From 2-02-FULL-66-14 sp964651335 (GTDB lineage: Bacteria > Pseudomonadota > Gammaproteobacteria > Burkholderiales > SG8-39): a stretch of 64,000 nt of DNA. The notes beneath the pieces were generated by a model. That model had not been told where the DNA came from, searched no databases, and saw nothing but the letters and a program-made list of their open reading frames with translations. This document shows, one piece after another, positions 24,470 to 32,442 of the stretch (positions are counted from its first letter, which is position 1; every line of letters starts with the position of its first letter). A program made the position numbers and the translations under genes. The stretch lies in NCBI GenBank assembly GCA_964651335.1, contig CAZYVT010000006.1, positions 1 through 64,000 on the forward strand. The letters run 5' to 3'.

Positions 24470-25591
24470 TCAATCGTCTGCCAGTCGCCGCAAAAACTCC
24501 GCGATCTTCGGTCCGTAAACCGCCGCCGTCTGTCCCACGGCGATATGTCCGTATCCGTATGCCTCTTTCACCAATAGATAGTCCGATTTCGTTCCGAGTT
24601 TCTCCAGCACCTTCTCGGCATGGCCAAGCTCGACGGGCACCAATCCATCTCCCGCCATGTTGATCATCAGCACTCGCGCCTTCACGCGATCGAGCTCGCG
24701 GTAGGCATCGAAACCGTCGTTGACCCGCATCTGATAAAGGAAGTCGTTGGCGTCCCAGGAGCGCGCTTGCTGTTTCGTAGCTTCAGGCAGGTAGGAAAAC
24801 GACCGATCGCGGGTCGGGGCGACTTCCCACAAGTGGCCTGCACCATCAAGGGTGAGCCAAAACGTCATGACGGCCAACGGGAAGTTTCTCGGCTGCTCCT
24901 TGTAGGCGCCATTGTTCCAGGTCGGATCCAAAGTAATGGCTTCCGCCGGCAAGAAGTCCTGCATGCCCCGGCGCCCCGCATTAGGGAACGGTGAAGAGAT
25001 CAGCGGCACCAATCCCCGCATCAACTCGGGATACTGCACTCCCCACTGCCACGTTTGGCGTCCGCCATACGAAATGCCGATGACCGCCACCAGCTCTTGC
25101 ACGCCCAGCGCTTCGGTGACGAGCCGTTTTTGAGCATGCACGACGTCATCGAGCCGGTACTTGGGAAAGTTCATTCCGAGGCCGTCGCTCGGCTTGCTGG
25201 ATTTACCCACGCCAATGCTGTCCGAGGCGATTACGAAGTACCTGGTTATATCCAAGGGCTGTCCCGGACCGAACATTCTCGCGGCCCACCAGCCAGCAAA
25301 GCTGCGCCAATTGCCCATCGTCCCGTGGCAGAGCAGAATCGCGTTGGTTATTTTTCCCGTCTTGTCCCTTTTCGGTTCACCCCAAGCCACATAGTTGATT
25401 CGAAGCTCCTGCATCCTCTCGCCCGTGACGAATGAAAAATCTCTGACAACGAAGCTAGCCTCTTTCGCACGTGACGCATAGTCGACAGGTGCCGGTTGAG
25501 CGGTAGCGAGCGGTACTCCAAGAAGCAAGCCCCAAAAGAGCACAGCCAATGATTGCTTCGCCAAGACGAGCGCTTTGCATGTCAAAGTCAT
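24470..25591 (-). CDS. Exported alpha/beta hydrolase related to homoserine O-acetyltransferase
   Basis: 373 residues with an N-terminal signal peptide (hydrophobic LAVLFWGLLLGVPLATAQ). The fold is MetX-like: ILLCHGTMGNWRSF oxyanion region, nucleophile elbow VIGISYGGRQTWQW with Ser174, an aspartate in MAGDGLVPV and a histidine in YGYGHIAVGQ. MetX enzymes are cytoplasmic and carry GGSMGG, so secretion and the changed elbow argue for a hydrolase or acyltransferase of another substrate, not methionine synthesis. Monocistronic. The 219 bases upstream to the next gene hold no recognisable feature beyond the palindrome CGAACGTTCG. Confidence 0.82.
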   Translation of the reverse strand: MTLTCKALVLAKQSLAVLFWGLLLGVPLATAQPAPVDYASRAKEASFVVRDFSFVTGERMQELRINYVAWGEPKRDKTGKITNAILLCHGTMGNWRSFAGWWAARMFGPGQPLDITRYFVIASDSIGVGKSSKPSDGLGMNFPKYRLDDVVHAQKRLVTEALGVQELVAVIGISYGGRQTWQWGVQYPELMRGLVPLISSPFPNAGRRGMQDFLPAEAITLDPTWNNGAYKEQPRNFPLAVMTFWLTLDGAGHLWEVAPTRDRSFSYLPEATKQQARSWDANDFLYQMRVNDGFDAYRELDRVKARVLMINMAGDGLVPVELGHAEKVLEKLGTKSDYLLVKEAYGYGHIAVGQTAAVYGPKIAEFLRRLADD

Positions 25592-25810
25592 AACTCCTCC
25601 CCGAAAAGAGACGCTTACCGCTTGATACTTTACGCTGTTGCAATGCTTCGAAGCACTTGAGATCTCGGTTTCAGGTTCCCTTTCAGTGCACTTTGCTTAC
25701 AACCGTCTTAAGACCGGTGCGGGCGAACGTTCGCGACGACGCGCACGAGCGAGCGCGCGAAGCGGCGCTTGCCAAGGCTCGCTGTCCATCGCGTTGTTAC
25801 GCGGCTCCGC

Positions 25811-26053
25811 TTATGCTGCGTGCAGGAGCGACCGACGGACCGTTTGTGGCAGCTCTACTTCCACAAACCGGTCTGCGGAGTACAAGTAATCCTCGCCGCT
25901 TTCGTCGATGACCCGGATGTCTCCGTCTTCGGCCGCGTCTTCATCGGGTAATACGCGATAGATCTTGTGCAGCTCCAAAGACGCTGGGTAGCCGCGATTG
26001 TCTATGCACACGGCGAAATGCTTCGCGAGGGATTTACGTCGTTTCATGGTCAT
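25811..26053 (-). CDS. Small conserved hypothetical protein
   Basis: 80 residues resembling a widespread family of uncharacterised short proteins. The conserved core is KHFAVCIDNRGYPASLELHKIYRVLPDED, given here in two overlapping motifs (FAVCIDNRGYPASLE and KIYRVLPDEDA), then RVIDESGEDYLYSADRFV. It is predicted soluble, a compact beta-rich fold with no membrane segment. Starts at ATG 26053 or 26047. The 124 bases between it and the antitoxin gene show nothing recognisable. Confidence 0.7.
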   Translation of the reverse strand: MTMKRRKSLAKHFAVCIDNRGYPASLELHKIYRVLPDEDAAEDGDIRVIDESGEDYLYSADRFVEVELPQTVRRSLLHAA

Positions 26054-26177
26054 CGTCCAAGTGGCGTTTCCGCTTGATTTCTTTTTCCCGATTCCATGCG
26101 CCTTATACCGTTCGCGATCACCAGGACGCGCCGGCTTGATGGCGCGGGTCGGTGTGCATCGTGCGGTTCAATCCCGG

Positions 26178-26450
26178 TTACGCTACTTCGAGTAGCGCAC
26201 GGGGATTCTTCTGCGCGATCTGCAGTAGCGTGCGTGCTGCCCCCGACGGCGCTCGGCGACCCTGCTCCCACTCTTGGAGCGTGCGCACCGACACGCCAAG
26301 CAGTTGAGCGAAGCGCGACTGCGAAAGCCCGGTGCGCTCGCGAATCGAGGACACGGAAGGGACATTAATCACGCGTCCGTGCTCCCCACGCTTGATCTCC
26401 CGGATACCCTGCAGAATCTCAAGTCCGATGTTTCGCTTCGCCTTCGGCAT
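26178..26450 (-). CDS. Antitoxin with Xre-type helix-turn-helix (NadS/HigA-like)
   Basis: 90 residues from ATG at 26450 (MPKAKRNIGLEILQGIREIK). The HTH reads RERTGLSQSRFAQLLGVSVRTLQEWEQGRRAPSG across about 42-72 and matches the COG2944 / NadS class of antitoxins that pair with RelE/HigB-2 toxins. It should neutralise the toxin encoded just upstream and repress the shared promoter through the palindrome at 26763-26781. Its start lies inside the end of the toxin gene (32-base overlap), so the two are translated together. The toxin-first order is usual for this class. Confidence 0.88.
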   Translation of the reverse strand: MPKAKRNIGLEILQGIREIKRGEHGRVINVPSVSSIRERTGLSQSRFAQLLGVSVRTLQEWEQGRRAPSGAARTLLQIAQKNPRALLEVA

Positions 26451-26754
26451 CGATTTCCTCCTTGATCTTTCGCAGAACATGGGCAGGAATGTTCTCCGTT
26501 TCGCTCTTCGCGTAGATCGTCAGCATCCAAATCACACCCTCACGGGTCTTTGCGTAATAGATGACGCGCGCTCCGCCTCGCTTTCGCCGGCCGGGCAATG
26601 CCCAGCGCAGCTTTCGAACTCCCCCGGAACCAGGAATGAGGGCTCCAGCTTCCGGGTGATCGATCAGGGCGCCCTGAACCGACCCGTATTCCTCGTCGGT
26701 GAGAAACTCGCCAAGCAACCGAGAGAACAGCTTCGTCTCGATGAAGCTGAACAT
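26419..26754 (-). CDS. RelE/HigB-2-type toxin
   Basis: 111 residues from ATG at 26754 (MFSFIETKLFSRLLGEFLTDEEY). The core, ALIDHPEAGALIPGSGGVRKLRWA, GGARVIYYAKTREGVIWML and IYAKSETENI, matches the COG4737 RelE-superfamily toxins, which cut mRNA at the ribosome. The start is fixed by the promoter: TATAAT ends six bases before this ATG, which predicts a leaderless or nearly leaderless transcript. It forms a toxin-first operon with the HTH antitoxin. It lies next to a group II intron relic. Confidence 0.88.
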   Translation of the reverse strand: MFSFIETKLFSRLLGEFLTDEEYGSVQGALIDHPEAGALIPGSGGVRKLRWALPGRRKRGGARVIYYAKTREGVIWMLTIYAKSETENIPAHVLRKIKEEIDAEGEAKHRT

Positions 26755-26760
26755 CAGCAC

Positions 26761-26788
26761 ATTATACGTCGCTGACGTATATCGGCAA
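26761..26788 (-). promoter_or_regulatory. Promoter and operator of the toxin-antitoxin pair
   Basis: Read leftward: TTGCCG (26788-26783), a 16-base spacer, TATAAT (26766-26761), then six bases and the toxin ATG. A perfect inverted repeat TATACGTC-GCT-GACGTATA (26763-26781) covers the spacer and most of the -10, as expected for an operator bound by the HTH antitoxin for autoregulation. The promoter elements and palindrome are read directly from the sequence; the binding is inferred. Confidence 0.75.
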
Positions 26789-26798
26789 CCGGGATTTA

Positions 26799-27062
26799 AC
26801 CGGGATAGAGAGAAGCCTCGCGGCTCCCCCTCCCACACCACCGTGCTTACGGGTCACGTACACGGCGGTTCAACGAATTGAATGCCTGGTTCGCCGCCAG
26901 ACTCGGCAGCCCCATGTTGCTGAAGTAACGCGCCGGTAGCGCCAGCGCGAGCGCCGGGGTCTTCGACAGGCGCCACGGCCCGTGCGCCGACTTGCTGGTG
27001 TGCCATGCTGCGCGCACGCTCACGCCGCGTCGGCGTAGTTCCCGGTAGCCCGCTCGTCCCCA
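26799..27062 (-). mobile_element. 3' remnant of a group II intron (RT C-terminus, domains V and VI)
   Basis: On the minus strand, 27062-26847 encodes the last 71 residues of an intron-encoded reverse transcriptase/maturase: GYRELRRRGVSVRAAWHTSK, then SAHGPWRLSKTPALALALP, RYFSNMGLPSL, and a stop at 26847. Directly after, 26869-26837 folds as domain V: a 9-bp stem, a two-base bulge, a 4-bp stem and a five-base loop. 26834-26802 then folds as domain VI with an unpaired A near the end, followed by the typical CTATCCC-type 3' end. Everything upstream of residue W in the frame is gone: the break at about 27062 is 17 bases from the stop of the lipoprotein gene. It cannot splice or move by itself. 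Confidence 0.8.
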
Positions 27063-27078
27063 TTGCTGCGAATTCCTC

Positions 27079-28101
27079 CTACTGCGCCGGCTCTTCGAGG
27101 AAGTGCTGGACTTCGCGGATCAAGTGCATGCGGTTCTTCTCGAGCGAGATTGAGTGCGTACCCTCCGAGAGCACGACGAGACGCCGGTACTTGGCGGCAG
27201 TGAGCCGCTTGAAGACCTCCTGTGCCATGGCCGGAGGCGTAATCGCGTCCCACTCGCCGACCAACAGCATCGTGGGAGCGCGGATGGCGGCCGGGTCGTA
27301 GGTCGGCTTGCCTGCCGTCCAGAATTCCCCGAGATCCTTCATCACGCCGTTCGGCGAACGCAGTACCGGTGGGTTGCGCGACGCCCCGACCGGGTCCGTG
27401 GCAAGGTTCGCTGCCCACCATTTGTCGTACCACTCCGTAGGGCTGATCTCCTCGATGCGCGCCTTGGGAATGCCGGCGGCATGGAACGGGCGTACTCCCT
27501 CACGCGTTCCGCTCCGGTAGGCGCCCTGGTAGGGCGGCGCCTTTGGCAGGAACCACACCGGCGCATAAAGCACGAGCCTTTCCACCTTCGCCGGGTTCTC
27601 GGCCGCGTAACCAGCCATTATCGTCGTACCCCAGGACCAGCCCACCAGGTTGATTCTCGGAACGCCCCGGCGCTTTAGAATGAAATCCACCGCGGCAGAA
27701 ATGTCGCGGACCGCCTCACGGGTGTCGGCAAATGGCGGATTCGATGCAGGCGGCTGGTCCATCGCCGCCGGCCGAGTCGAACGACCGTAGCCGCGCACGT
27801 CCACGAAATACACATCAAAGCCGCGCCGGGCGACGAAATCCATCCACGAGCCGCCGGGCAGGTCGATGTCGAATCCGGTCTCCGACGGAAATGTCGCGCC
27901 GTGCACCATCAGTACGATGCGCTCCGGCCCGAAGCGTTCCTCGCCAGCCGGGTGCTTGTTGCGCACGTGAAGCTGAATGCCAGGGTCCAACGCCGGGATC
28001 ATGAATGTCTCGCTGGTAATGTTTCCCGATCCTGGCGGCGACGAGGCGCAGCCGGCGAGTGCGAGGCTGATCGCGAGTGCGGTTAGCAATCTAATAACCA
28101 T
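27079..28101 (-). CDS. Alpha/beta hydrolase lipoprotein
   Basis: 340 residues from ATG at 28101, preceded by AAAGGAGAAGCC. A lipoprotein signal ends in LALAGC (Cys18), so it should be lipid-anchored in the cell envelope. Catalytic features: MVHGATFPSETGF oxyanion loop, FVDVRGYGRSTRP, nucleophile elbow LVGWSWGTTIM with Ser156, an aspartate in GEWDAITPP and a histidine in SEGTHSISLEKN. This is the usual alpha/beta hydrolase triad; the substrate is unknown. An upstream in-frame extension to 28161 lacks a signal-like start and was not used. Its 3' end abuts the intron relic. Confidence 0.85.
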   Translation of the reverse strand: MVIRLLTALAISLALAGCASSPPGSGNITSETFMIPALDPGIQLHVRNKHPAGEERFGPERIVLMVHGATFPSETGFDIDLPGGSWMDFVARRGFDVYFVDVRGYGRSTRPAAMDQPPASNPPFADTREAVRDISAAVDFILKRRGVPRINLVGWSWGTTIMAGYAAENPAKVERLVLYAPVWFLPKAPPYQGAYRSGTREGVRPFHAAGIPKARIEEISPTEWYDKWWAANLATDPVGASRNPPVLRSPNGVMKDLGEFWTAGKPTYDPAAIRAPTMLLVGEWDAITPPAMAQEVFKRLTAAKYRRLVVLSEGTHSISLEKNRMHLIREVQHFLEEPAQ

Positions 28102-28270
28102 GGCTTCTCCTTTGACTATGCTGTGATGACCAGGACGATTCGATGACGCCGAACTATTCAATGAACAGCACGCGGAGCATCCTAAAACGATCCATTAGCA
28201 GATGCAACGATCTGCCCATGGATCGCGCGATATGCCGGCAGATCTCTACAGGTAGAACGTGCCCACGCGC

Positions 28271-28441
28271 TCAACCTTGTACGACCCGGCCGGACAATCC
28301 GAGGCGCCTGGCATCCAACTCGACCGTCTTGTGACGGCAGCCATTCGCGGCGTCATGAAGGTAGCGCACGCAGACCAACCGCTCGCCATAGCGCTGCAGG
28401 TATTTCTTGGTAACTGTTTCGACTGCCGTTGACGCGGTCAT
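28271..28441 (-). CDS. Short conserved hypothetical (KTVEL protein), possibly degraded
   Basis: 56 residues from ATG at 28441: MTASTAVETVTKKYLQRYGE, then RLVCVRYLHDAANGCRHKTVEL. The pattern K-[FY]-L-x-R-Y-G-E-R-L-V-C-V-R-Y ... K-T-V-E-L is, as far as I recall, that of short uncharacterised proteobacterial proteins; in those an acidic tail follows KTVEL, whereas here the tail (DARRLGLSGRVVQG) differs. It may thus be a divergent member or a frame-damaged copy. The rest of the gap between 28102 and 28483 shows nothing else recognisable. Confidence 0.45.
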   Translation of the reverse strand: MTASTAVETVTKKYLQRYGERLVCVRYLHDAANGCRHKTVELDARRLGLSGRVVQG

Positions 28442-28483
28442 GCCAGAATAGGCGCTGACCACCCGACCTGGAGAGGAAGACGG

Positions 28484-29362
28484 ATGAGCACAGTGGCATT
28501 CATCGGACTGGGCGCGATGGGATCGCGCATGGCGATGAACCTGCACGCGGCGGGGCACAAGCTGCGCGTCTTCAATCGCGATCGGGCGAAAACGAAGCCG
28601 TTCGCCGAAAAGGGGTGCGAGGTCGCGGATTCACCCGCCGCGGCAGCGCGCGGAGCGGAGTTCGTGGTGTCGATCGTATCCGACGACGCGGCGACGCGCG
28701 AAGTGATGCTTGGTGCTTCGGGCGCAGTGGGCGCGGCGGCGGCGGGTACGGTGATCGTCGATTCGAGCACCAATACTCCCGCGATGGCGCGCGAGGTGGC
28801 GAAGGCCGCAGCGGCGAAGGGTTGCGTCTATCTCGACTCACCGGTATCGGGTTCGATCGCGCAGGCGCAAAACCGGGAACTGGTTTTCATGGTCGGCGGC
28901 GAGAGAGCGGGGTTCGAGCGCGCACAGCCGCTTTTCCAGGCGATGGGCCGCATGTCGCGTCACGTGGGCAGTCCAGGCGCGGGCGCCACGATCAAGCTCA
29001 TCAACAACATGCTCTCGGGCACCACCACCGCGGCGATCGCGGAAGCCGCGCAAGTGGCGGAAGCCGCGGGCATTGACCGCACGGCGGCGCTCGAGATCCT
29101 CGGCGAGGGCGCAGCCGGTTCGCGTCTTCTCAAGACCAAGCTGCCCAAAATGCTCAACCGCGACTTCGCGCCGCAGTTCCAGCTCGAGCTGATGGAAAAG
29201 GACCTGCGCTATTTCCTCGCGCTCGCCCAGGAACTGGACCGGCCGGCGCCGATCGCCTCGCTGGTGCGCAGCCAGTACCAGGCCGCGCGTCGCGCTGCGC
29301 TCGGCAAGCTCGACTCCTGCGCCGTGTTCCTGCAGGCGGCGGGCGAGAAGCCGCGTCCCTGA
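28484..29362 (+). CDS. NAD(P)-dependent beta-hydroxyacid dehydrogenase (3-hydroxyisobutyrate dehydrogenase family)
   Basis: 292 residues. Rossmann N-terminus VAFIGLGAMGSRMAMNLHAAGH with GxGxMG; the substrate-binding segment DSPVSGSIAQAQNRELVFMVGG; the catalytic lysine in GAGATIKLINNML (Lys171 region). The family oxidises or reduces beta-hydroxyacids such as 3-hydroxyisobutyrate or tartronate semialdehyde; the specific acid is not determinable. The cofactor-strand residues R and D after FNRDRAKT suggest NADP is possible. Divergent from the KTVEL small gene. Confidence 0.9.
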   Translation: MSTVAFIGLGAMGSRMAMNLHAAGHKLRVFNRDRAKTKPFAEKGCEVADSPAAAARGAEFVVSIVSDDAATREVMLGASGAVGAAAAGTVIVDSSTNTPAMAREVAKAAAAKGCVYLDSPVSGSIAQAQNRELVFMVGGERAGFERAQPLFQAMGRMSRHVGSPGAGATIKLINNMLSGTTTAAIAEAAQVAEAAGIDRTAALEILGEGAAGSRLLKTKLPKMLNRDFAPQFQLELMEKDLRYFLALAQELDRPAPIASLVRSQYQAARRAALGKLDSCAVFLQAAGEKPRP

Positions 29363-29437
29363 GCCGCACCGTTTCGTGAAATTGTGCGCAGACCCGCGCT
29401 TGCGGGCCGGATAGACTCCCTGCGCCCCCGGACCGCC

Positions 29438-32401
29438 ATGCTTCGCACCGACATCCGCGTCCTCTTCGCGCTGTTCACCCTGTCGGGGTTCACCGGGCTC
29501 ATCTACGAGTCGCTGTGGACGCATTACCTCAAGCTTTTCCTCGGCGCGGCGGCCTTCGCCCAATCGTTCGTCCTTGCGGCCTTCATGGGCGGCCTGGCGC
29601 TGGGCGCCTGGCTCGCGAGCCGCTGGAGCGCGCGGCTGACAAACCTGCTTGCCGTTTACGGATGGGTCGAGGCGCTGATCGGAGCCGGCGCGCTTCTGTT
29701 TCATCCGCTGTTTGTCCTGCTTACGCAGGCCTCGCTCGATCATGTCCTGCCCGCACTCGGCTCCCCCGACGCGGTGGAGGTCTACAAATACACCCTGTGC
29801 GCGGTCCTCATCGTGCCGCAGACCGTGCTCCTCGGCATGACGTTCCCGTTGATGAGCGGCGCGGTGATCCGCCGCGGCCCCGAATCGAGCGGACACCATC
29901 TGGCGCTGCTGTATTTCACTAACTCGATCGGCGCCGCGGCCGGAGCGCTCCTGACCGCGTTCTGGCTGCTTGGCTGGCTGGGGCTGCCCGGCACGATGCG
30001 CCTGGGCGGCGCGCTGAACCTCGTGCTTGCCGCATTCGTGCTGGTGCTCGCACGCGAGCGCGAACCGCAGCCCGCACCCGCGGCCCGCGCGGCGGGCGTC
30101 GCCGCCGCGGACCGCGGCTTCGTGCTGCTGCTCCTCGCGGCGGCATTCATCACCGGCGCCGCCTCCTTCATCTACGAGATCGCCTGGATCCGCATGCTTT
30201 CGCTCGTGCTGGGGGCATCGTTCCAGGCCTTCGAACTGATGCTCTCGGCCTTCATCACGGGCCTTGCGCTGGGCGGGCTCTGGATCCGCAAGCGGATCGA
30301 CGGGATCGAGAATCCGCTGCGCTTCGGCGGCCTGGTCCAGGTCGCGATGGGGCTCGCGGCGCTCGGCACGGTGTACGTGTACCACCTGAGCTTCGACTGG
30401 ATGGAATGGGCGCTCGGGATCCTCAAGCGCGAGGACGCGGCGTACCCGGTCTTCAACCTGTTCAGCCACGCAATTGCCTTCGCGGTGATGCTGCCTGCCA
30501 CCTTTCTTGCCGGCATGACGTTGCCGCTGTTCACCTTCGCGCTGCTGCGCGCGGGCCATGGCGAGCGCGCGATCGGCCAGGTGTATGCCGCGAATACCCT
30601 GGGCGCGATCGCCGGCGTGGTGGTTGCCGTGCACCTGCTCATGCCGGAATTCGGAGTCAAGCTCGCGCTCATCCTGGGCGCCGCGCTCGACATTTTGCTC
30701 GGCGCGTGGCTCCTGCGCCGGTCCGGCGCGCGCTTGCAGCGCGCCGAGGGGTTCGCCGCGGTGATCGGCGGCATGCTCGCTGCAACGCTCACCGCGCGCG
30801 CCGAGGTGCTTGACCCCGAGCGGCTGTCCTCGGGCGTATTCCGCCACGGAAAGGCGCAACCCGCGCACCAGCAGGTCGGTTTTTATCGCGACGGCAAAAC
30901 CGCCTCAGTGGCGGTGCGCGTCGCGGGCGGGCGATCGGTCTCGATCACGACCAATGGCAAGCCTGACGCCTCGATCCAGCTCGATCCAGGCCAGCCGCCG
31001 TCCGCGGATGAGCACACGATGACGTTGCTCGGTGCGCTGCCACTGCTGCTCAAACCGGACGCGCGCGCGATCGCCAACATCGGCTTCGGATCGGGGCTCA
31101 CCGCAGAGGTCGTGCTTTCCCACAGCGGCCCGCGGGTGCTCGACACGGTCGAAATCGAGCCGGCGATGGTCGCCGGCGCGCGCAACTTCGTCCCCCGCGT
31201 GAGCCGCCCCTACCGCGATCCACGCAGCCACATGTACTACGAAGATGCCAAGAGCTATTTCGCGCGCCACGGCAAGCTCTATGACGTGATCATCTCGGAG
31301 CCCTCGAACCCGTGGGTGAACGGCGTAGCGGGCCTGTTCACCACCGAGTTCTATCGCGACACCCGGCGCTACCTCGCACCCCAGGGGCTGCTGGTGCAGT
31401 GGCTGCATTCCTACGAGTTCGACGACCGGTTGCTCGGCTCGGTGCTCGCAGCGCTGGGGGAGAACTTCGATGATTTCGAAGCCTACGAGGTGAATAGTGG
31501 CGACCTGATCGTGGTCGCAGTGGCCGAGGGCCGCGTTCCGCCGCTTGGCGCCCTGCCGGCAGGCGAACCCGTGTTCGTCGAGCAGCTCAAGCGCATCGGC
31601 GTCACCGGGCGCGAACATCTCGCCGGGCGCCGCGTCGGCAGCAAGCGCGAACTGATGGCGTTGCTCGCGCCGCTCGGCGTGCCGGCGAATTCTGATTTTC
31701 GGCCGTTCGTGCAACTGGAGGCGACGCGAGCCCGCTTTGCGCAACACAGCGCAACAGCGCTGCCGCAGCTCGCGCTCGCGCCAGTGCCGGTGAGCGAGAT
31801 GCTCGCCGGCCTCGAGCCCGCCTATTTGCGCGAGCCCCTCTCGGTCGACATGGCATCCCAACTGGCTCTCCAGAACCTTGCGCTCGAACTGCATCGAGTA
31901 CTGATCGATCCGGCCGCCGAACCTTCGCGCTCGAGCGATACCAACCTGCGGGCGACGTTGCTTGCGCTCAAGCGGCCCAAGGTGCTTTGCGGTGCGAATC
32001 CCCCCAAATACGTCCTGGATCAACTGCATTTCGCCGCCGAGCTTTCGTTGGCACACCTTGCCCCGGACAAGCGCCGGTCGCTCTGGGTCGAGCCGCTCTG
32101 GATCGGTTGCGCGCGCGGCGAAATCGGCCCGGAGGTGCAGAAACGGCTCGATGTGTACCGGGTGATCGCCCAGCGCGACGCCGCAGGCATGCTGAATCAG
32201 GCGCGCGCGATGCTTCAAGGACAGCCCGTCGAGGGATTCGCTTGGGCCCGATTCCTGCTGACCACGGCAATGGTCGGCGCACACGCCTCCGGCCAAAGCG
32301 AAGAGGCGCGGCGGCTCTGGCACCTCCACGTCGTGCCGCTATACCGGGACACTCCGATTCCGTTGTACGTGGTGTACGTAGCGAACTGGAAAAAATCCTA
32401 G
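29438..32401 (+). CDS. Membrane-fused spermidine-synthase-like protein
   Basis: About 987 residues in two parts. The first ~430 carry a dozen membrane segments in two similar halves: FTGLIYESLWTHYLKLFLGA (near 15) is echoed by ASFIYEIAWIRMLSLVLGA (near 240). The second part is a spermidine-synthase/class I methyltransferase fold with ANIGFGSGLTAEVVL (about 546-560), DTVEIEPAMVAGARNF, and EPSNPWVNGVAGLFTTEFY. Such fused proteins are common in proteobacteria, but aminopropyl transfer has not been shown for most. Start ATG at 29438, since upstream codons are Arg-rich and unlike the family. A C-terminal extension after ~750 is unassigned. Confidence 0.88.
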   Translation: MLRTDIRVLFALFTLSGFTGLIYESLWTHYLKLFLGAAAFAQSFVLAAFMGGLALGAWLASRWSARLTNLLAVYGWVEALIGAGALLFHPLFVLLTQASLDHVLPALGSPDAVEVYKYTLCAVLIVPQTVLLGMTFPLMSGAVIRRGPESSGHHLALLYFTNSIGAAAGALLTAFWLLGWLGLPGTMRLGGALNLVLAAFVLVLAREREPQPAPAARAAGVAAADRGFVLLLLAAAFITGAASFIYEIAWIRMLSLVLGASFQAFELMLSAFITGLALGGLWIRKRIDGIENPLRFGGLVQVAMGLAALGTVYVYHLSFDWMEWALGILKREDAAYPVFNLFSHAIAFAVMLPATFLAGMTLPLFTFALLRAGHGERAIGQVYAANTLGAIAGVVVAVHLLMPEFGVKLALILGAALDILLGAWLLRRSGARLQRAEGFAAVIGGMLAATLTARAEVLDPERLSSGVFRHGKAQPAHQQVGFYRDGKTASVAVRVAGGRSVSITTNGKPDASIQLDPGQPPSADEHTMTLLGALPLLLKPDARAIANIGFGSGLTAEVVLSHSGPRVLDTVEIEPAMVAGARNFVPRVSRPYRDPRSHMYYEDAKSYFARHGKLYDVIISEPSNPWVNGVAGLFTTEFYRDTRRYLAPQGLLVQWLHSYEFDDRLLGSVLAALGENFDDFEAYEVNSGDLIVVAVAEGRVPPLGALPAGEPVFVEQLKRIGVTGREHLAGRRVGSKRELMALLAPLGVPANSDFRPFVQLEATRARFAQHSATALPQLALAPVPVSEMLAGLEPAYLREPLSVDMASQLALQNLALELHRVLIDPAAEPSRSSDTNLRATLLALKRPKVLCGANPPKYVLDQLHFAAELSLAHLAPDKRRSLWVEPLWIGCARGEIGPEVQKRLDVYRVIAQRDAAGMLNQARAMLQGQPVEGFAWARFLLTTAMVGAHASGQSEEARRLWHLHVVPLYRDTPIPLYVVYVANWKKS

Positions 32402-32442
32402 CGATTGTCCAGCACGTTGCGCGCGGCAACGCCCTTCTGCTC

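Noticed and set aside
24470..25591. Calling the exported hydrolase MetX (homoserine O-acetyltransferase)
   Set aside because: It has a signal peptide and a GISYGG elbow instead of GGSMGG, so a methionine-pathway role is not supported.
25592..25810. Short plus-strand frames between the exported hydrolase and the 80-residue protein
   Set aside because: Arg/Ala-rich, no family resemblance, no ribosome binding site; treated as noncoding.
28838..30868. Long antisense frame spanning the dehydrogenase and the spermidine-synthase-like gene
   Set aside because: Covers parts of two recognised genes, no motif and no start signal.
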